The notes under the pieces were generated by a model. The model was not told where the DNA came from, did no database searches, and worked only from the letters and a program-made list of their open reading frames with translations. Shown here in pieces: positions 58,719 to 64,000 of a DNA stretch of 64,000 nt. How positions within the stretch are numbered: position 1 is the first letter of the stretch; every line of letters starts with the position of its first letter. Source of the DNA: Raphanus sativus. Taxonomy: Eukaryota > Streptophyta > Magnoliopsida > Brassicales > Brassicaceae. Position numbers and translations under genes: made by a program. The stretch spans positions 16,842,293 through 16,906,292 of the forward strand of contig NC_079514.1 of NCBI RefSeq assembly GCF_000801105.2. Direction: 5' to 3'.

Positions 58719-59412
58719 GGACGACTAAACTAAGTCGTCCAGCTTTGTTTGGTGAAAAAAAACAGTCCAGACGACTTATATATAAGTCGTCTACGAGAAC
58801 AGGCTAGTTTTGCATTTGACCGAATCGTGTCAGATCTTTGACTATTTGCTGGACGACTTATAATTCAGTCGTCTCTCGAAAGTTAAAATTTCAATATTTT
58901 ATTAAACTAGACGACTTACGTGTAAGTCGTCTTAGGTTAGTTTGTAGTTGAAAAATAAAACTTCATAATTTAATTTTTACCAGACGACATAAATAAAGTC
59001 GTCCCGTCAGAAGACTTAATTAAAGTCGTCCGGGGAAAGCAAAGTCGTCCAGAATTTTTCCCAATTAAGTCGTCCAAACCTTGCTTATCCCGGACGACCT
59101 TAAATTAAGTCGTCTATCTGGACGACTTTTAGTTAAGTCGTCTGGAAAAGTTAAATTTCAAGTTTTTTATTTTTCAATTACAAAACTAACCTGGGACGAC
59201 TTACGTGTAAGTCGTCTAGTTTGAATAAAATATTGAAATTTTTACTTTCCAGAGACGACTGATTTATAAGTCGTCCAGAAATAGTCAAAGATCTGACACG
59301 ATTCGGTCAAATGCAAAACTAGCCCGTTTTTCGTAGACGACTTATATATAAGTCGTCTGAATTTTTTTTTTTAACAAAAACAAAGCCGGACGACTTAGAA
59401 TTAAGTCGTCCC
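58719..59412. repeat. Giant imperfect palindrome of GACGACTTA units
   Basis: Sequence from 58719 to about 59050 reappears inverted up to 59412. Paired landmarks include AGCTTTGTTTG with CAAAACAAAGCC-like sequence, TTTTGCATTTGACCGAATCG with its reverse complement (59300-59320), and AAATTTCAATATTTTATT with AATAAAATATTGAAATTT. The whole forms arms of nearly 300 bp. Confidence 0.8.
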
Positions 59413-59560
59413 TTTTAATTTTCAATTGCAAAAGTGACCTCTTTAGACGACTTACCTTTAAGTCTTCTGGACGACTTAAATCTAAGTCGTCTGCGATAAT
59501 GTTGTTGAACTTCTTCATTTTCTCTATGTTTACTAATGTGTTTTATTTTGAATATTTGCA

Positions 59561-61962
59561 GATGATTTTTAAGTTACATGCAGTGTATGGAGAATGGTTG
59601 TTGAGAGATTTCCGTTGGGATTTGTGGTTGATGATCTCAAAGGAGCAAGATTGTTTTATTGAATGAAGATTCAACACATGCTGAACTTGTTGCAATGGCT
59701 CAAGAAGATTATAACCCTGGACATGAGATCAGTGACTGTGGAGATTAGCTACTCATTACCAGCAGAAATGATGATGACTCCAGGCAGTCCCTCCCATTCA
59801 TGTTACAAGTGATAGACAAGTTCGAAACTTGCTCGAGATACTCAAAACGCATAGAGTATGTCTTTGTGTATCAAGCCGCAGCAAGGTGGAAACGGTTTCA
59901 GAGAAAAGAGAAGAAGCTGGTGAATGGGAAGAAGATGTTGGTGATAATGATGAGCTGGTGAATGGGAAGAAGATGTTGGTGATAATGATGAGGCTGATGA
60001 ATGTTTTGAAGATGTTGGTGATAATGAGTCTGTTGAAGATGAAAATCAAGATGGGGAGGAGGAAAATGGGGAGGAGGAAAATGGGGAGGAGGATGCTGAT
60101 AACACTATTGTTGGTGAAACGGATCAGAATGGTGGGGATTACAGTCTTTATGGAAAGGTTCTAGATGAGGACGAGGAAGATGATGATAATATTTGTTTTG
60201 AAGAAATTGAAAAGACATATGCTAAGACAAATGCTATTGAAGAAGGAAAATCGGATTGTACCAGCATCTATGTCAAACAGAGTTTTGTTAGCAAGGATGC
60301 ACTGCTTTCAGAGCTGCGGTTGACAGCAGTGAGGGGTAGGTTTTCTTTCAGAATATACAAATCAACAAAAACTCTCCTTGTGGCAATATGTTGGGTTAAG
60401 CGGTTGTGGATGGAAGATCAGAGCGAGTGTGAAACATGGGACAAACACGTTTTGGGTAACAAAGTATGTGGAAAAACATTTATGCTCAATTGGAGACCGA
60501 ATCGCTCAGCGGAGACACTGTACTCCAAAGTAATGTTGGTAGTCTTTTCATTGATCGTGTTGGGATCATTGATGGGATAACTCCACAGCATATCACTGAT
60601 GCAATGAAGAACATGTTGGCATGACGCTTGATTACACCACTTCATACAGAGCACTGTTATATGCACAGAAATTGGTGAGAGGATCAGCAGAAGAAGGGTA
60701 TTCGCGTCTGCCTTCATATCTCGAGCAAATCTCCATTGCAAACCTGATTCTATCACGGCTATAGAACTTGATTCTGAGAAAAGATTTAAGTATCTATTTT
60801 CTCTCTTTTGGAGCTTCTATCAAAGGTTTAAAGTATCAGAGAAGGGTCATTGTGGTGGATGGAACTCACACTAAGTGGAAAGTAGGAGGTGTTATGTTAG
60901 TTGCAGCCGCCACAAGATGGCAATTTTCAGATATTCCCATTGGTTTTGGGATCGTGGATGCTGAAGATGAACCTTCTTGGGAATGGTTTTCACAAAATTG
61001 GCTAGTTGTTATATCTCATGACAAGCCTCTGGTGATAGTCTCTGACCGCACGCGGCCATAAAAGTGCGTGTGAGAAGGTGTTTCCTTGGGCAACCCGAGG
61101 AATATGTTATTATCACCTTCAAGATAACATTGTCAAAAAAGTTTAAAGGGAAACATCTCATGTACTTGGTGAAAGGGGCTGCTTATGCGCACACGGTTTC
61201 ACGATTTTAACCGGTACATGGCTGAGATACGGAGTGCAAACCCGGAACTTGCAACGTATTTGGAGAAGGCCGACGCCAAGCTATGGTCAAGGGTTTATTT
61301 GTAAGGGGAACAGGTTCAACAATAAAACAAGCAACATCGCTGAATCTATTAATTCCGCACTGAAGCGAGCAAGAGGATTTCCGATTCCGTTCCTGCTGGA
61401 GTTCATAAGACAGAAGTTAGGAAAATGGTATTGGAAAAGGAGACAAGATGCTTTGAGTCTCCCAACTGTACATAGCCGGGGTGTTTGAATACTGCTTGTT
61501 TTCGATCAGAGATAGCGGATACGATGAACGGTCGAACCAATTGATGGATGGCGTTTCTTTGTCAAAGGTGGCAAAATGGACTGTGCGGTTGATTTGGAAC
61601 ATGTAAAGTGTGGTTGTGGTGTCTATGGAGTGGAGAAAAATACCTTGCTCTCATGCATAGTAGCAGCTGGAACACATGCTGGTGTGCATATCGACACACT
61701 TGTATGTCCCACTTTACTCAAAGAATCATCTGTATGCAGGATACTCAGAGAATATAATCCTATCGTGTCAACAACATATTGAGGAACGAGAATGCTTTCC
61801 TCCAAACGTAAAGCGTGGTCCGGGAGACAGAAGAAATCAAGATGGCAATCTTTGGTTGGAGCTATCTAGGTGATGAGGGGACACAAACCCAGGAAGAAAA
61901 CACAGGGCACGGAGATGCTCAAACTGCAAGGAAACTGGCCATACGAAACCCACAATGTACAC
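59561..61962 (+). pseudogene. MURA-type MULE transposase, frameshifted
   Basis: Successive frames encode, in order: an N-terminal part (MIFKLHAVYGEW), a Glu/Asp/Gly-rich repeat region (about 59900-60180), a MuDR-type zinc-binding N-domain (frames giving CGWKIRASVKHG and FWVTKYVEKHLCS), the catalytic MULE core (VIVVDGTH, GFGIVDAEDEPSWEWF, LVIVSDR), a CCHC-related SWIM zinc finger (CGCGVYG...H) and a C-terminal zinc knuckle (CSNCKETGHTKPQC). At least half a dozen frame changes and in-frame stops break it, for example near 60395, 60625, 60760, 60885 and 61055, so no active protein can be made. It is a DNA-transposon relic; an acceptor-like TTTGCAG before 59561 suggests a 5' intron. Confidence 0.8.
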
Positions 61963-61974
61963 AACCAGTTGACT

Positions 61975-62450
61975 AGTTGTCCAGACGACCTAAATATAAG
62001 TCGTCCAGCTTGATTACCCGTCCAGACGACTAATTTCTAAGTCGTCCAGTGTTTCGTCTACCTTCTACGAAGTCGTCCAGTGTATTAGACTACCTTCTAC
62101 TATCCCTCAGTGTATTTTTTTTTAGACGACCTTGTTACGAAGTCGTCCAGTGTATTTAAGTCGTCCAGTGTATTTAAGTCGTCCAGTCTGTTAGACTACC
62201 TTCTACTATCCCTTCAAGTGTTTTTTTTTAGACGACCTTTTACGAAGTCGTCCAGTGTATTTTATTTTTAGACTAACCTTATTTGTAAGTCGTCCAGCTG
62301 AAAACCTTCCAGACGACTTATTGTAAGTCGTCCAGCTGGAAAACCTTCCCAGACGACTTATTTGTAAGTCCGTCCAGCTGGAAAACCTTCCAGACGACTT
62401 ATTTGTAAGTCGTCCAGCTGGAAAACCTTCCAGACGACTTATTTGGTAAG
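61975..62450. repeat. Right array of TAAGTCGTCC/GGACGACTTA units
   Basis: Many inverted 10-bp units. From 62285 to 62440 a 40-45-bp tandem unit (containing CGTCCAGCTGGAAAACC and AGACGACTTA) is repeated about four times. It follows the transposase stop directly. Confidence 0.75.
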
Positions 62451-62728
62451 TTAGAAAATCTATAACAAGTTAAAAATCAAATAAATCATACATGCCCCAC
62501 AAACATACAAATAGATTTGTGTAAACAAATAGTTCAAATATACAAATAGATTTGTGTATACAAATAGTTCAAATATACAAATAGATTTGTGTAACAAATT
62601 GATTTGTGTATCTATACAAGTAAAAAATCTATACAAGTTAAAAATCTATACAAGTTAAAAAATCTAATACAAATTGATTTTGTATCTAATCATACATGCC
62701 ACAAACATACCACCATCCTCATTATCTT
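62451..62728. repeat. AT-rich tandem repeats, about 35-bp period
   Basis: ATACAAATAGATTTGTGTA with CAAATAGTTCAA repeats two to three times (62507-62600), then ATCTATACAAGTTAAAA repeats. CATACATGCC-CACAAACATAC occurs at both ends (about 62487 and 62691). No gene. Confidence 0.6.
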
Positions 62729-63246
62729 TCAGATGCTGATCAACAAGCCTCCGTCATGATAGCCAAAAGCCATAGTAATCCTCATAGTCTTCGCATTGGA
62801 CCTAGCAAAGTCTTTAGGGCTAAAGGGGACCCCAAGAGCAATGACATTCAATGTACTTTGCAGCGTACACGCCACAATCACCATTGTTGGCCGTGGGTAC
62901 ATCTTTGAGCAGTCTCTCATATGTATCGCTCCAACCCATGCATCTGGTCTCCGCACTCCACAATCAGATAAGGGACCATCTCGAGAAAAGGCTCCATTAT
63001 CTCATCCCATCTTTCTGGTATGGTAGTTGAAGGTATGCTGTCCCAGACGACTATGTGCCTCTTAGGGATCGATATCCAAATAGCCACCCAATGTTTGTTG
63101 TCCAAGTTCAGTGGCGCATAGATATCACAATGTCCTCTCCCCCCCTTCTTGTTTGATTGGCAAAAATGAAGGCATTGATCCGTCATACACAACTCGCCGC
63201 CCCACTAGGTAGCTTTTTCCTAAACCATTGTGATCAGACGACGATG
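62729..63246 (-). pseudogene. ULP1-type (C48) peptidase fragment carried by a MULE
   Basis: On the minus strand: DIYAPLNLDNKHWVAIWISI supplies the catalytic His, IVVWDSI the Asp, and a different frame around 62862-62885 gives GDCGVYAAKYIECH with the catalytic Cys. The tail reads PFSPKDFARSNAKTMR. The frame breaks between Asp and Cys, and the N-terminal part runs into the N gap. ULP1 peptidases cleave SUMO; plant MULEs called Kaonashi carry such domains, so this is most likely transposon-encoded and dead. Confidence 0.7.
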
Positions 63247-63346
63247 NNNNNNNNNNNNNNNNNNNNNNNNNNNNNNNNNNNNNNNNNNNNNNNNNNNNNN
63301 NNNNNNNNNNNNNNNNNNNNNNNNNNNNNNNNNNNNNNNNNNNNNN
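63247..63346. other. Assembly gap (100 N)
   Basis: One hundred unknown bases. The link between the ULP1 fragment and the copia LTR is therefore unproven. Confidence 0.99.
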
Positions 63347-63367
63347 TTTATTTATTTTATGTACTGA

Positions 63368-64000
63368 TGTTATAATATCCATTATGTGGATGGACCATAA
63401 CCAAGTACTTAACCATGTACTAGACAAGTCCAACAAGTACAAGAGGAAGTGCAAGGAGGTTTACATCCGGTCTACATCGGTTCATCTATAAACCGGTCCG
63501 AGAAGAGAAGACTCAGTCAACCTCGTTATCATCACCTTGACCAAGTCTTCATGTATGACATCAATGTAGTCAATGTAATCAATGTATAGATTTACTTCCT
63601 TGTAAAGCATTTGTAAACCCTTGTACAAACCACTATATAATGTGGTGTTGGCTAATGAGAAATACACAACAACTTCCTCACAAATCACTCTCCACATTCT
63701 CTTTAGTTTATAACACGTTATCAGCACGAATGTGCTCTCCACCTGAGAAGTCTCTCCCCACCTGAGCTCTCTTTTCCGGCCATCTTTTCCGACCAGAAAA
63801 TCCTAAATTCAGGCGTAACTTCAAACCACCATATCTCTTAAACCCTGTGGAGCCAGACGACGATCTACCTATCAATCTGAAGCCCAAGACGAGAGGAATC
63901 CGTTGCCGAAGACGGCTTGTCGATCCGATCTCTGACGCGTCGTCAATCGCATAAACACTCCGCACCACCGACTGATGGTTTTCCGGCCAGCTCCTCCACC
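63368..64000 (+). mobile_element. Copia-like LTR retrotransposon, 5' end only
   Basis: A 348-bp LTR (63368-63715) with TGTTATAATATCC...TTTATAACA ends and a TATA box CTATATAATG (63633-63642). It is followed directly by CGTTATCAGCACGA, the primer-binding region typical of one plant Ty1/copia group, and a C-rich leader to the window end. No coding region falls within the window, so intactness cannot be judged. Confidence 0.75.

Larger units (their letters stand above)
58141..62450 (+). mobile_element. Large decayed Mutator-like element with palindromic arrays
   Basis: The left end is taken at AGGGCTTATTGCAAAAGTGAC (58141). About 58660-59490 and 61975-62450 are packed with GACGACTTA / TAAGTCGTC units, many arranged as short palindromes. 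Between them lies a MURA-type transposase pseudogene. No exact terminal repeat or target duplication could be fixed, and the ULP1-like gene at 62729-63246 may belong to the same or an overlapping element, so the right limit is provisional. Confidence 0.65.

Noticed and set aside
61975..62450. Regular repeats resembling a CRISPR array
   Set aside because: Units are inverted as well as direct, spacers are not unique and constant in size, and the DNA is plant nuclear beside a MULE transposase.

Overview
The window is plant nuclear DNA from a Brassica or a close Brassiceae relative. It is AT-rich, gene-poor and full of transposons. Five protein-coding loci appear in the order and with the sequence type of Arabidopsis thaliana chromosome 5, At5g45790 to At5g45840: a PORR-domain organellar RNA-binding protein (7713-8978, +), the LRR receptor-like pseudokinase MEE62 (14875-17815, -), the calcium-signalling kinase CIPK19 (27515-28960, +), the seed-dormancy regulator DOG1 (34875-36000, -) and the LRR receptor-like pseudokinase MDIS1 (48309-51425, -). 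All five read open: MEE62 and DOG1 have two exons each, MDIS1 has thirteen, and every splice junction keeps frame. CIPK20, which sits between CIPK19 and DOG1 in Arabidopsis, is not visible here; that interval holds only transposons.

The gene spaces are filled by mobile DNA whose ends can often be placed to the base. There are nine Helitron-like elements (TC starts, hairpin plus CTAG or CTAA ends, A/T insertion site), hAT elements with 8-bp target duplications, two copies of a small MULE with exact 9-bp duplications and a core of degenerate TTTAGGG repeats, Stowaway/mariner elements (one keeps the first exon of a mariner transposase), SINEs, two retroposons of about 895 bp with poly(A), and a complete 2.95-kb LTR element that encodes only a zinc-knuckle Gag-like protein. 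At 37406-41531 this LTR element sits in a hAT element, which sits in a retroposon, which sits in one copy of a tandem duplication.

The right end (58.1-63.2 kb) is a large decayed Mutator-like element. It has a MURA-type transposase pseudogene, arrays of GACGACTTA/TAAGTCGTC palindromes including a roughly 690-bp near-perfect fold-back, and a broken ULP1-type peptidase on the opposite strand. A 100-base run of N (63247-63346) interrupts the assembly, and a copia-like 5' LTR with its primer-binding region runs off the window end.

Observations I rate highest: a hAT insertion exactly at the DOG1 TATA box whose target duplication recreates the TATA box; a changed and lengthened AHG1-binding motif in this DOG1; nine tiny poly(A)/poly(T) insertions flanked by 11-19-bp direct repeats that look like almost empty retroposition events; and the fold-back MULE with a ULP1 gene. 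I did not find an unmistakably new biochemical system.
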